DNA of 64,000 nucleotides from Oscillospiraceae bacterium (lineage in GTDB: Bacteria; Bacillota; Clostridia; Oscillospirales; Acutalibacteraceae): positions 124,001 to 188,000 of the forward strand of contig SVOJ01000002.1 of NCBI GenBank assembly GCA_015066385.1, read 5' to 3'. The translations under genes were made by a program, and so were the position numbers. Positions 41,485 through 50,269 of the stretch are shown piece by piece. The notes beneath the pieces were generated by a model. That model was not told the origin of the DNA. It ran no database searches and saw only the letters and a list, made by a program, of their open reading frames with translations. Position 1 is the stretch's first letter; each line of letters opens with the position of its first letter.

Positions 41485-42670
41485 TTTCTGCTGTCAAGGG
41501 CTTTTCACTTCTGTTTTTCCAGAAGCCCTGTGCGAAGATTTCAGCCACATACTCGCCTGCCTGCACATCTTTGAATGTGACCGAGCAGGTTTCGGGCATG
41601 GTATATAAATAGTAATGCGACCAAACGGCGGCCTGTTTTTCGACAGTGCCGTCTTTTTTATTGCGCAGACGGATGATGTAATCATCCACCATGTCTTCGT
41701 CGATCTTTGCCTGCGTGAAGCGGATGCAAAGACCGTCTTCCGTTTTTTCGTATTCCACCTTTGCAGCATCTGCAAAATACGGTTTTACGGTTGTTTTATA
41801 ACGGTCATCCGTATAAACAAATGAAGTCGGTTCCCAAGGTGTTTCAATCAGGCGGTCACACGGGAAGAAATTGCCGGTCAGCACATCCATTGCCTTGACA
41901 AGCACGGCACCTTCTGCATTGACTTCCACAATGAGAAACTGTGCCTGCTCATCGCAATCGGGCGGTACGGTGCCGTAAATTTTGTCGAACTCATCGAGTT
42001 CAAAATAACTGAACGAACCGGTGCCGAGGCAGGTGAAATGGCGCTGATGAATGCTTCTCGGGTCATTGACGGGAGCATGGGAATGTCCGGAAAAGTCGAT
42101 GATCTGCGGATAGTCCATCATAATAGCGGTCAGGTCATCCTCACCCCAGTTGATGGAACCTGCAACGGTATCGGTGATATGCGGATGCTGGAACACAAAG
42201 ATGGGCTTTTTCGGATCGTCTGCAGCCGCTTTTTTCAGTTCCTCACGCAGCCAGTTCTGCTTTCCTTCTCTGAAACGGCAGCCATCCTCGGTGGAAACGG
42301 AAATACAATGAAATCCTTTGAAAATCTTGTGTGTGTCGGGTTCCATATTATAAATAGTATGGAGTCTGTCATAAGCACCCTGCTGACCGTCAGTCTTGAA
42401 TTCGTGGCTTGCAAGCATGAGCGTGCGTTCGGTTTCGGGAGAAAGACATTCATCCATCAGATCGCGGAAGGTCAGCATCTCCCATTCGGAGCCGCTGTTT
42501 GCAAAGTCACCGACTGCAAAAAAAGCATCGATTATATTATAAGGCTGTGATTTTGCATATTCATAAGCAAATTTCATGCCTTTTCTGTAACGTTCAATCT
42601 GATAATCATCCTTCTGAATATGAATATCACTTGTAACGATCATTCTCAATACAGGTGTAAAATCAGCCAT
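41471..42670 (-). CDS. Cytoplasmic metallophosphoesterase
   Basis: A 399-residue calcineurin-like phosphoesterase. Metal motifs in order: VTSDIHIQ (DxH, near 13-20), VGDFANSG (GD, near 51), ASHEF in place of the usual GNHE (near 87), FQHPHITD (near 160) and GHSHAPVN (near 195). The Asn-to-Ser change in GNHE is unusual and could lower activity. C-terminal beta-rich domain of about 130 residues, no signal peptide. The substrate is unknown. ATG follows AGGAGGAAACT. It may share a transcript with ileS, but a terminator lies between. Confidence 0.85.
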   Translation of the reverse strand: MADFTPVLRMIVTSDIHIQKDDYQIERYRKGMKFAYEYAKSQPYNIIDAFFAVGDFANSGSEWEMLTFRDLMDECLSPETERTLMLASHEFKTDGQQGAYDRLHTIYNMEPDTHKIFKGFHCISVSTEDGCRFREGKQNWLREELKKAAADDPKKPIFVFQHPHITDTVAGSINWGEDDLTAIMMDYPQIIDFSGHSHAPVNDPRSIHQRHFTCLGTGSFSYFELDEFDKIYGTVPPDCDEQAQFLIVEVNAEGAVLVKAMDVLTGNFFPCDRLIETPWEPTSFVYTDDRYKTTVKPYFADAAKVEYEKTEDGLCIRFTQAKIDEDMVDDYIIRLRNKKDGTVEKQAAVWSHYYLYTMPETCSVTFKDVQAGEYVAEIFAQGFWKNRSEKPLTAEITVD

Positions 42671-42680
42671 AGTTTCCTCC

Positions 42681-42713
42681 TAAAAAGCAAGGGGATGTTC
42701 AGCACATCCCCTT
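42681..42713 (-). terminator. Terminator of ileS
   Basis: A perfect 10-bp stem (42689-42698 with 42704-42713) followed on the minus strand by GCTTTTTAG. Confidence 0.85.
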
Positions 42714-42720
42714 TTTGAAT

Positions 42721-45700
42721 TTAGATTTTTTCTACGCCGAAGTTGATTTCTTCGCCGTTGATATCCCAGGCCTTGACATAGCCTGCAGGCTGTGCATTGG
42801 CTACGGAATCGGCAAGAGCAACCTTTGCAATGCGGTCGGTGTTGGCAAGAAGCAGTGCGGTCATGCTTTCATTTGCAGAGAATGTAACCTTGATATGATC
42901 GGTCACTTCAAAACCTGCTTCTTTACGCATAGTCTGCACCTTGCTGATGATTTCATTGACATGACCTTCTTCGATGAGTGCATCGGTCAGATTGGTATCA
43001 AGAGAAACGGTGACACCATTATCGGACAGCGAGAAAGTGCCTTCCTTCTGTGAGCAGGAAATAAGAAGATCATCCACGGTCAGTTCGACCTTACCGCTTG
43101 ACAAATCCAGAACGATCATACCGTTGGCATCAAGTTCACGCTTTGCGGCATTGCCGTCAATAGTTGCAAGAGCATTGCGGATGTCGTTGAGTTGTCTGCC
43201 GTATTTCGGACCAACGGTCTTGAGCTGTGGCTTGAAGACATAAGTCAGCAATCCGTCAGCATCGTCGATGAATTCAACAGTCTTGACATTGAGTTCATCA
43301 CGGATGATTTCAAGATAGGTTTCATCGAGGGTTTCGTTGCAGGCAACGGAAAGCAGGGCCAAAGGCTGTCTGTTCTTGCGGTTCGCACCGTTTCTTGCAC
43401 TTCTGCCGAGCACAACGATCTGCAGAACGAGATCCATTGCTTTTTCGAGATCTTTGTCGATGAACTTTTCATCCACCGTCGGGAAGTCGCAGAGATGGAT
43501 GCTTTCGGGAGCATCATTATAAATGTTGCAGACAAGATTGCGGTAGATTTCTTCGGTCATGAACGGAATCATGGGAGCCGCCGCCTTGCTGATGGTAACA
43601 AGTGCGGTGTAAAGGGTCATATAAGCATTGATCTTGTCCTGTGTCATTTCCTTGGACCAGAAACGCTCGCGGCAACGGCGGACATACCAGTTACTCATTT
43701 CATCCACAAAGCTGTCGAGTGCACGGGCGGCTTCGGGAATTGCATAGTTTCCAAGCTGTTTGTCAACTTCTGCAACGGTAGAGTTAAGTCTGGACAACAG
43801 CCATTTGTCAATAACACTCAGTTTGGAAAGATCAAGTTCATACTTGGACGGATCGAACTTGTCAATATTGGCATAAAGCACATAAAAAGCATAGGTATTC
43901 CAGAGCGTGCCCATGAACTTTCTCTGTCCTTCGAGAACCGCCTTGTCATAGAAGCGGTTCGGAAGCCACGGAGCAGAGTTGGTGTAGAAATACCAACGGA
44001 TAGCATCTGCACCGAATTTTTCAAGTGCATCAAACGGGTCAACGGCATTGCCCTTGGATTTGGACATCTTCTGACCGTTTTCATCCTGCACAAGTCCGAG
44101 AACGATAACATTCTTATAAGGTGCTTTGTCAAACAGCAAGGTGGAAATGGCAAGAAGCGAATAGAACCAGCCTCTTGTCTGGTCAACGGCTTCGGAAATA
44201 AAGTCTGCCGGGAACTGCTGTTCAAACAGGTCTTTATTTTCAAACGGATAATGATGCTGTGCAAAGGGCATGGCACCCGAGTCAAACCAACAGTCAATAA
44301 CTTCGGGAACACGTTTCATTTCTTTTCCGCATTCGGGGCAACGGATGGTAACAGCATCAATATAAGGACGGTGCAGTTCAATGTTGTCAGGGCAGTTATC
44401 GGACATGGACTTGAGTTCTTCCACGCTGCCGATGCAATGTCTGTGACCGCAACCGCATTCCCAGATGTTAAGCGGAGTACCCCAGTAGCGGTTTCTGGAA
44501 AGTGCCCAGTCCTGAACATTTTCAAGCCAGTCACCGAAACGTCCCGTGCCGATGCTTTCGGGAATCCAGTTGATGGTCTTGTTGTTTGCAATCAGACGGT
44601 CTCTGACAGCAGACATTTCAATGTACCAGCTTTCACGGGCATAATAGATAAGAGGAGTGTCACAACGCCAGCAATGCGGATAACTGTGTTCAAAAACGGG
44701 AGCAGAGAACAATCTGCCGACGGTTTCAAGGTAAATAAGAACCTGCTTGTCTGCATCCTTGCAGAACATACCCTCCCACGGGGTTTCTTTTGTCATACAG
44801 CCCTTGGCATCAACAAGCTGCACAAAGGGCAGTTTGTAGCGTCTGCCGACACGGTTATCGTCTTCACCGAATGCGGGAGCAAGATGAACAACACCCGTAC
44901 CGTCTGTCAGTGTAACATATTCATCACAGCAGACAAAATAAGCATCGTCACGTCGGTCGATAAAATCAAACAGAGGCATGTACTTCTTGTATTCAAGATC
45001 TTTACCCTTCATGCGTTCAAGGATTTCATAGTCACCGTCGATGACACTCAGAAGTCCTTCTGCAAGATAGTAAACAAACTCGCCGTTACGAATTTTGACA
45101 TAATCATATTCGGGATGTACGCAAAGTGCAACGTTGGACGGCAGGGTCCAGGGAGTGGTTGTCCATGCAAGAATGTAAGCATCTTCATCCATGACCTTGA
45201 AACGGACAATGGCAGAACGTTCTTTGACATCCTTATATCCCTGTGCCACTTCGTGCGAAGACAGCGGAGTGCCGCAACGAGGGCAATAAGGGACGACCTT
45301 GAAGCCCTTGTAAAGAAGCCCCTTATCCCAGATCTGACGAAGTGCCCACCATTCGGATTCAATGTAGGAATCGTGATAGGTTACATAAGGATTATCCATG
45401 TCTGCCCAGAAACCGACGGTTCCCGAGAAATCTTCCCACATGCCTTTGTATTTCCAGACACTTTCCTTACATTTTTCAATGAAAGGGGCAATGCCGTAGT
45501 TTTCAATCTGTTCTTTGCCGTCGATGCCGAGCAGTTTTTCAACTTCAAGTTCAACGGGCAGTCCGTGGGTATCCCAACCTGCTTTACGCGGTACCATAGC
45601 ACCCTTCATGGTGTGATAACGCGGGATCATATCTTTGATAACACGGGTCAGCACATGGCCGATATGCGGCTTGCCGTTTGCAGTCGGGGGACCGTCATAG

Positions 45701-45828
45701 AACACATAAGAGCCGCAACCTTTTCTCATTTCTGTACTCTTGCGGAAAATGTCATTTTCACGCCAGAATTTTTCCGTTTGTTTTTCGCGCTCAACAAAGT
45801 TGAGTTCGGTTGACACTTTGTTGTACAT
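42721..45828 (-). CDS. ileS: Isoleucyl-tRNA synthetase, type 2 (eukaryote-like)
   Basis: A 1035-residue cytoplasmic class I aminoacyl-tRNA synthetase. Features: VFYDGPPTANGKPHIGHV (HIGH motif near 50), KAGWDTHGLPVELEVEKLLG, the CP1 editing domain (WTTTPWTLPSNVALCV), WFDSGAMPFAQ, KMSKSKGNAVDP (KMSKS near 595), then the anticodon domain. Length and VELEVEK are those of the type 2 IleRS, which is usually resistant to mupirocin. Start ATG 45828 follows GGAGGTAGT; the open frame runs 72 codons further without that site and into the divergent promoter. No T-box precedes ileS itself. Confidence 0.96.
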   Translation of the reverse strand: MYNKVSTELNFVEREKQTEKFWRENDIFRKSTEMRKGCGSYVFYDGPPTANGKPHIGHVLTRVIKDMIPRYHTMKGAMVPRKAGWDTHGLPVELEVEKLLGIDGKEQIENYGIAPFIEKCKESVWKYKGMWEDFSGTVGFWADMDNPYVTYHDSYIESEWWALRQIWDKGLLYKGFKVVPYCPRCGTPLSSHEVAQGYKDVKERSAIVRFKVMDEDAYILAWTTTPWTLPSNVALCVHPEYDYVKIRNGEFVYYLAEGLLSVIDGDYEILERMKGKDLEYKKYMPLFDFIDRRDDAYFVCCDEYVTLTDGTGVVHLAPAFGEDDNRVGRRYKLPFVQLVDAKGCMTKETPWEGMFCKDADKQVLIYLETVGRLFSAPVFEHSYPHCWRCDTPLIYYARESWYIEMSAVRDRLIANNKTINWIPESIGTGRFGDWLENVQDWALSRNRYWGTPLNIWECGCGHRHCIGSVEELKSMSDNCPDNIELHRPYIDAVTIRCPECGKEMKRVPEVIDCWFDSGAMPFAQHHYPFENKDLFEQQFPADFISEAVDQTRGWFYSLLAISTLLFDKAPYKNVIVLGLVQDENGQKMSKSKGNAVDPFDALEKFGADAIRWYFYTNSAPWLPNRFYDKAVLEGQRKFMGTLWNTYAFYVLYANIDKFDPSKYELDLSKLSVIDKWLLSRLNSTVAEVDKQLGNYAIPEAARALDSFVDEMSNWYVRRCRERFWSKEMTQDKINAYMTLYTALVTISKAAAPMIPFMTEEIYRNLVCNIYNDAPESIHLCDFPTVDEKFIDKDLEKAMDLVLQIVVLGRSARNGANRKNRQPLALLSVACNETLDETYLEIIRDELNVKTVEFIDDADGLLTYVFKPQLKTVGPKYGRQLNDIRNALATIDGNAAKRELDANGMIVLDLSSGKVELTVDDLLISCSQKEGTFSLSDNGVTVSLDTNLTDALIEEGHVNEIISKVQTMRKEAGFEVTDHIKVTFSANESMTALLLANTDRIAKVALADSVANAQPAGYVKAWDINGEEINFGVEKI

Positions 45829-45895
45829 ACTACCTCCAAAAAAGCGCTCCATATCGTTACAAATATGCGCGCATACATATTCCATAATATCATGG

Positions 45896-45924
45896 ATGAT
45901 AGCATATATATTTAAAAATGTCAA
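45896..45924 (-). promoter_or_regulatory. Promoter of ileS
   Basis: On the minus strand TTGACA (45919-45924), 17-bp spacer, TATCAT (45896-45901). Confidence 0.8.
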
Positions 45925-45934
45925 GAAAAAATAC

Positions 45935-45963
45935 TTGACTTTGCAAAGTCGGTGTGATATAAT
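45935..45963 (+). promoter_or_regulatory. Promoter of the second T-box operon
   Basis: TTGACT (45935-45940), 17-bp spacer, perfect TATAAT (45958-45963), back to back with the ileS promoter. Confidence 0.85.
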
Positions 45964-45969
45964 TCCACC

Positions 45970-46243
45970 AATAAATAAAGGCTGTGAAGGAATTACGGTC
46001 AGTACGGATTTTTCAGAGAGTTGACGGGTGCTGCAAGTCAACATTGAAGTACTGAACCGGTCTCGTTCCGGAGCTCAATTCCCTAACCCTCCCACGGAGT
46101 GCATAAGGAATTGCGGATCGCCCCGTTATCATGGCAAAAGGCTTGACTGAGCCTGTAAAGTGACCGTTGTAAACGGTAATTAGGGTGGTACCGCGGATTT
46201 TTATTCGTCCCTGAGGTTTTTATCCTCAGGGGTTTTATTTTTA
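45970..46243 (+). promoter_or_regulatory. T-box leader, probable leucine (CTC) specifier
   Basis: A second complete T-box leader. Seen: base-stem arms GGAATT and AATTCC; E-loop AGTA in CAGTAC, which pairs with GTACTG; AGAGAG followed by a distal hairpin TTGAC...GTCAA enclosing GGGTGCTGCAA; core AGGGTGGTACCGCGG (46182-46196); terminator stem 46209-46216 with 46224-46231 followed by TTTTATTTTTATT. With the glyQS codon-six-GAGC spacing, the specifier is CTC at 46062-46064 (leucine), GAGC at 46071-46074. The LeuA-like gene downstream agrees. TTC, a few bases on, is the alternative (Phe) and does not fit the spacing. Confidence 0.9.
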
Positions 46244-46264
46244 TTCAAAAAGGAGTTCAAACAG

Positions 46265-47665
46265 ATGAAAAGAATCAGAATTGCAGATGAAACACTCAAA
46301 GCTGCTTCCCGCAAAAGGGACATAAGCCTTACTTTCCGTGAAAAAACGGAAATTGCAAAGCTACTGGAAAAAGCGGGTGTTGATTACATTGAACTGCCTG
46401 AAATTTATGATGTAAAAACAGATACACTTCTTGTCAAAACCGTCAGCGCGGTCATTCGCAAGGCTTGCGTTGTGCTTCCTGTGGGTCATTCTGCACAAGA
46501 AATCGACCTTGCATGGAGTTCACTGAGAAATGCCGCAAAGGCAAGATTGCAGGTCTGTGTGCCGGTTTCCCCCGTACAGATGGAATATTTCTGCCACAAA
46601 AAAAGCAGTGCCGTGTTGGAAATGATCGGTGAACTCGTTGCAAAATGTGCTTCCCTTTGCAATGATGTTGAATTTGTTGCGGAAGATGCGACCCGCAGTG
46701 AACCCGATTTTCTTTCTGCCGCCATTGAAAAAGCCGTTGCAGCAGGTGCAAAAACAATCACCATCTGCGACACTGCAGGCACGATGATGTCTGACGAATT
46801 TGCCGTGTTTATTACAAACCTTGACATACCCGCAGGTATTGCACTCGGTGTTCGTTGTTCCAATGCAATGGATATGGCTTGTGCCTGCACAGCCGCAAGC
46901 ATTCGAGCAGGTGCCGATGAAATTCAGACTGCCGTTGCAGGTTTTGATGCTCCTGCCCTGTCGAGCATTGCACAATTATTCAGATTAAGAGGCGATTCCT
47001 GTGCCGTCACCAGCGGGCTTGACCACACAGGCTTGCAGAGAATTGAAACGCAGATCATCAATTTCATTCGCCACAGGCAGGAACAACTCTCCAAAGCGGA
47101 AGAAAACGATATTTTTGCAAACGGAGTTCTGCTTACAAAATCCGACGATGCGGCAACTGTTGCAAAAGCCGTCAAAAAACTCGGCTATGACCTTTCCGAC
47201 GATGACAATGCAAAAGTTTTTGAAGCATTCAAAACCGTTGCCGCAAAGAAAAACGTATCCCTGAAAGAACTCGATGCCATTGTGGCTTCTGCCGCCATGC
47301 AGGTACCTCCCGTTTACCGCATGAAGAGCTATGTAAGTAACTCGGGCAGTGATATCATTTCCTCTGCAACAATCGAAATAGAGAAAAACGGAACCATTCT
47401 GCACGGAATCAGCATGGGGGACGGCCCGATTGATGCGGCATTTATGGCAATTGAGCAGATCATCGGCGTACACTATGAACTAGACGATTTCCGTATCCGC
47501 TCCATTACCGAAGGCAGAGATTCCGTCGGCAATGCCATCATCCGCCTGCGTGCAAACGGTAAACTGTATTCCGGCAACGGCATTTCCACCGATATCGTCG
47601 GTGCATCCATCCGTGCTTATCTTAATGCACTCAACAAAATCGTTTATGAAGAGGAGAAAAACTGA
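46265..47665 (+). CDS. LeuA-like pseudoenzyme with intact-looking leucine regulatory domain
   Basis: A 466-residue relative of 2-isopropylmalate synthase. The TIM barrel (about 1-260) is recognisable (REKTEIAKLLEKAGVDYIE, EDATRSEPDFL, ITICDTAGT) but every metal-site motif is changed: TLRDGEQ reads TLKAASR (10-16), HCHND reads RCSNA (197-201), and GERAGN reads GFDAPAL. The metal Asp and both metal His are therefore lost. The C-terminal LeuA dimer domain (about 350-462), which binds leucine in true LeuA, is well preserved (GDGPIDAAFMAIEQI, GKLYSGNGISTDIV). It should not catalyse condensation and may act as a leucine sensor or partner. ATG follows AAGGAGTTCAAACAG; TGATG-type coupling to the next gene. 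Confidence 0.82.
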   Translation: MKRIRIADETLKAASRKRDISLTFREKTEIAKLLEKAGVDYIELPEIYDVKTDTLLVKTVSAVIRKACVVLPVGHSAQEIDLAWSSLRNAAKARLQVCVPVSPVQMEYFCHKKSSAVLEMIGELVAKCASLCNDVEFVAEDATRSEPDFLSAAIEKAVAAGAKTITICDTAGTMMSDEFAVFITNLDIPAGIALGVRCSNAMDMACACTAASIRAGADEIQTAVAGFDAPALSSIAQLFRLRGDSCAVTSGLDHTGLQRIETQIINFIRHRQEQLSKAEENDIFANGVLLTKSDDAATVAKAVKKLGYDLSDDDNAKVFEAFKTVAAKKNVSLKELDAIVASAAMQVPPVYRMKSYVSNSGSDIISSATIEIEKNGTILHGISMGDGPIDAAFMAIEQIIGVHYELDDFRIRSITEGRDSVGNAIIRLRANGKLYSGNGISTDIVGASIRAYLNALNKIVYEEEKN

Positions 47666-50178
47666 TGAAGCTTTCTTTTTCAACAAAGGGCTGGAATAAC
47701 ACAACATGGCAGGATTTTATTTCAAATGCCGTGGAAGCAGGTTTTACCGGCATTGAAATCCACAACATAAACGCACCCGAATTCAGCGAAAAAACAGGGC
47801 CTGCAAATCTGGAAATGGCCGCAGCAACTGTTCGCAATTTGATTGAAAACAAGCTCTGCATCCCCTGTATTGATGCACTTTGCGACATTGGTAATGCAGA
47901 AAAACTCGAAGAAAATATAACCGAAACCGCCTCTTGTATTACATATGCAAAGGCTTTGAAAGTACCTTACATCCGCATTCATGCACCCGCAGTTGATAAC
48001 GATGAATGCGTGGATGAAGCCGTATTCAATTATCTTACAAAAGCGGTTCCCATGGCAGAAGATGAAAACATCACACTGCTCATGGAAACAGCGGGTATTT
48101 ATTCCGACACAAAGAAGCTGTGTAATGTGCTCAACCGCTTTGCCTGTGACAATCTTGCTGTTCTGTGGGATGTGCACCACACATACAGAGATGCAAAAGA
48201 AGCCCCGGATCAGACCGTTACAAACTTAGGTGCATACATTAAGCATGTTCATTTCAAGGATTCCGAAGAAACGGAAAGCGGCTTGCAATATTGCCTTATA
48301 GGCGAAGGTACGCTGCCTGTTGATGAGATCCACAATGCACTGCGCACACTGAATTATGCCGGCTTCATTTCCCTCGAATGGGATCCCGAATGGATGCCCG
48401 ATCTGCAGGATCCATCCGTTATTTTCTCGCACTTTGTCAGCTACATGAGCATGTTTGAACAAGAACGCAAAACCAAGAGTCATCTGTACGACAACATGGC
48501 ACACACGGGCAAGTTTGTGTGGAAAAAGGAATCGCTTGTCAATATCACATTCCCGCAATTGCTTGACAAGATGGTCGAAGAATTCCCCGACCAGTATATG
48601 TTTAAATTCACGACCCTTGACTATACAAGAACCTATGCACAGTTCCGCGACGATGTGGATGAATTCTGCCGTGTGCTGATTTCCATGGGTGTCAAACCCG
48701 GCACGCATGTTACAGCCTGGGCAACCAACCTGCCGCAGTGGTACATTGCTTTCTGGGCTGTCACCAAGATCGGAGCGGTTCTGATTCCGATGAACACCGC
48801 ATACAAGATCCACGAAGCGGAATACATTCTGCGTCAGTCTGACACACATACGCTGATCATGATTGACGGTTTCAAGGATTCCAACTACAAAGAAATCATT
48901 CAGGAACTGTGTCCCGAGCTTGAAAACTTAAAACCCGGTGAAAAAATGCACTCGGCAAGACTTCCTTTCCTTCGTAATGTTATCACGATTGGTTTCCGCA
49001 TGAAAGGATGTCTGGAATGGAACGAAGCCCTGGCAAGAGCTGACCTCGTCAGTCAGGATGAAGTCAACCGCCTTGCCGCCGCAACGGATATTCACGATGT
49101 ATGCAACATGCAGTACACATCGGGTACAACAGGATTCCCCAAGGGTGTTATGCTGACCCATTATAACATCATCAATGACGGTAAGTGCATCGGCGACCGT
49201 ATGGATCTGTCCACTGCCGACCGCATGATGATACAGGTTCCTATGGTCCACTGCTTCGGTATGGTTCTTGCCATGACCGCATCCGTCACACACGGTGTTA
49301 CCATGATGCCTATTCCCTATTTTTCCCCGAAATCTTCACTTGCGTGCATCAACAACGAAAGAATCACCGTTTTCCACGGTGTGCCGACGATGTTCAACCT
49401 GATGTTCACGCATCCCGATTTTGCAAAAACCGATTTCTCTTACATGCGTACGGGTATCATGGCAGGTGCAAACTGTCCTCCCGAACTGATGCGTAAGGCG
49501 GCTGCCGAAATGAATATGACGGGCATTCTCAGCGTTTACGGTCTTACGGAAGCCTCCCCCGGTTGCACCATGGGTGAAGTCATGGAATCGCTTGATGACC
49601 GTGTTGAAACGGTCGGTAAGGCATTCCCCTACATCGAATGCAAAAATATTGACCCCGCAACGGGTGAAGATGTACCCGACGGTGTCAACGGTGAATTTGT
49701 CGTCAGAGGCTACAATGTCATGAAGGGTTATTACAAAATGCCCAAAGCAACAGCCGAAGCCATTGACAAAGATGGCTGGCTGCATTCAGGTGACCTGTGC
49801 TGTCGCGACGAAAGAGGCTATTATAAAGTTACAGGCAGACTCAAGGATATGATCATCCGCGGCGGTGAAAATATTTATCCCAGAGAAATCGAAGAACTGA
49901 TTCTCACCAATCCCAAGGTACATGATGTGCAGGTTATCGGCATTCCCGACCCGCGTTTCGGTGAAGAAATCATGGCTTGTGTGATTCTGAAAAAAGGTGA
50001 AACCTGCACCGAAGACGAAATGAAAAAGTTTGTTGATGCACACATGGCAAAACACAAAGTGCCCCGTTATGTGCATTTCATGAACGATTTCCCAATGAAT
50101 GTGGCAGGTAAGATCCTGAAATATAAGATGCGTGAACAAGCAGTTGAGCGTTTGAAAGCAATGGCTGAAAACCAATAA
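47665..50178 (+). CDS. TIM-barrel isomerase fused to acyl-CoA ligase
   Basis: An 837-residue fusion. Residues 1-260 form a xylose-isomerase-like TIM barrel with an intact metal set (Glu141 in LLMETAG, Asp169 in LWDVHHT, His194/His196 in HVHFKD, Glu238 in SLEWDPEW). Residues 285-835 form an AMP-forming acyl-CoA ligase: YTSGTTGFPKG (484-494), VYGLTEASP, WLHSGDLCCRDERGYYKVTGR and the C-terminal NVAGKILKYK with the catalytic Lys. I know no standard pathway with this fusion. It overlaps the LeuA-like stop by one base, so the pair is coupled under the Leu T-box. Substrate unknown; a branched-chain or aryl acid is likely from the neighbours. Confidence 0.88.
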   Translation: MKLSFSTKGWNNTTWQDFISNAVEAGFTGIEIHNINAPEFSEKTGPANLEMAAATVRNLIENKLCIPCIDALCDIGNAEKLEENITETASCITYAKALKVPYIRIHAPAVDNDECVDEAVFNYLTKAVPMAEDENITLLMETAGIYSDTKKLCNVLNRFACDNLAVLWDVHHTYRDAKEAPDQTVTNLGAYIKHVHFKDSEETESGLQYCLIGEGTLPVDEIHNALRTLNYAGFISLEWDPEWMPDLQDPSVIFSHFVSYMSMFEQERKTKSHLYDNMAHTGKFVWKKESLVNITFPQLLDKMVEEFPDQYMFKFTTLDYTRTYAQFRDDVDEFCRVLISMGVKPGTHVTAWATNLPQWYIAFWAVTKIGAVLIPMNTAYKIHEAEYILRQSDTHTLIMIDGFKDSNYKEIIQELCPELENLKPGEKMHSARLPFLRNVITIGFRMKGCLEWNEALARADLVSQDEVNRLAAATDIHDVCNMQYTSGTTGFPKGVMLTHYNIINDGKCIGDRMDLSTADRMMIQVPMVHCFGMVLAMTASVTHGVTMMPIPYFSPKSSLACINNERITVFHGVPTMFNLMFTHPDFAKTDFSYMRTGIMAGANCPPELMRKAAAEMNMTGILSVYGLTEASPGCTMGEVMESLDDRVETVGKAFPYIECKNIDPATGEDVPDGVNGEFVVRGYNVMKGYYKMPKATAEAIDKDGWLHSGDLCCRDERGYYKVTGRLKDMIIRGGENIYPREIEELILTNPKVHDVQVIGIPDPRFGEEIMACVILKKGETCTEDEMKKFVDAHMAKHKVPRYVHFMNDFPMNVAGKILKYKMREQAVERLKAMAENQ

Positions 50179-50205
50179 TTGCATTTCGATTCAAAAACTT
50201 CTTTG

Positions 50206-50234
50206 TTGACTTTTTGTAATAATAAATTTATAAT
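50206..50234 (+). promoter_or_regulatory. Internal promoter upstream of iorA
   Basis: TTGACT (50206-50211), 17-bp spacer, perfect TATAAT (50229-50234) in the 91-bp gap before iorA. It lets iorA-iorB-paaK-ACT be expressed apart from the T-box. Confidence 0.85.
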
Positions 50235-50269
50235 TTAAAGACGTGAAATACATAAAAAGAGGATATGCG

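Noticed and set aside
43192-45813. An 873-codon open frame on the plus strand opposite ileS
   Set aside because: It lies wholly antisense to a clear isoleucyl-tRNA synthetase, has no recognisable motif and a Cys/Phe/His-rich composition typical of mirror frames.
45829-46044. A 72-codon N-terminal extension of ileS
   Set aside because: It covers the ileS promoter and the divergent T-box promoter, and the GGAGG-preceded ATG at 45828 matches the normal IleRS start.
46065-46069. TTC as specifier of the second T-box, which would mean phenylalanine and fit iorAB/paaK
   Set aside because: TTC lies inside the six-base spacer before GAGC; the glyQS spacing points to CTC, and iorAB/paaK have their own promoter. 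Not fully excluded.
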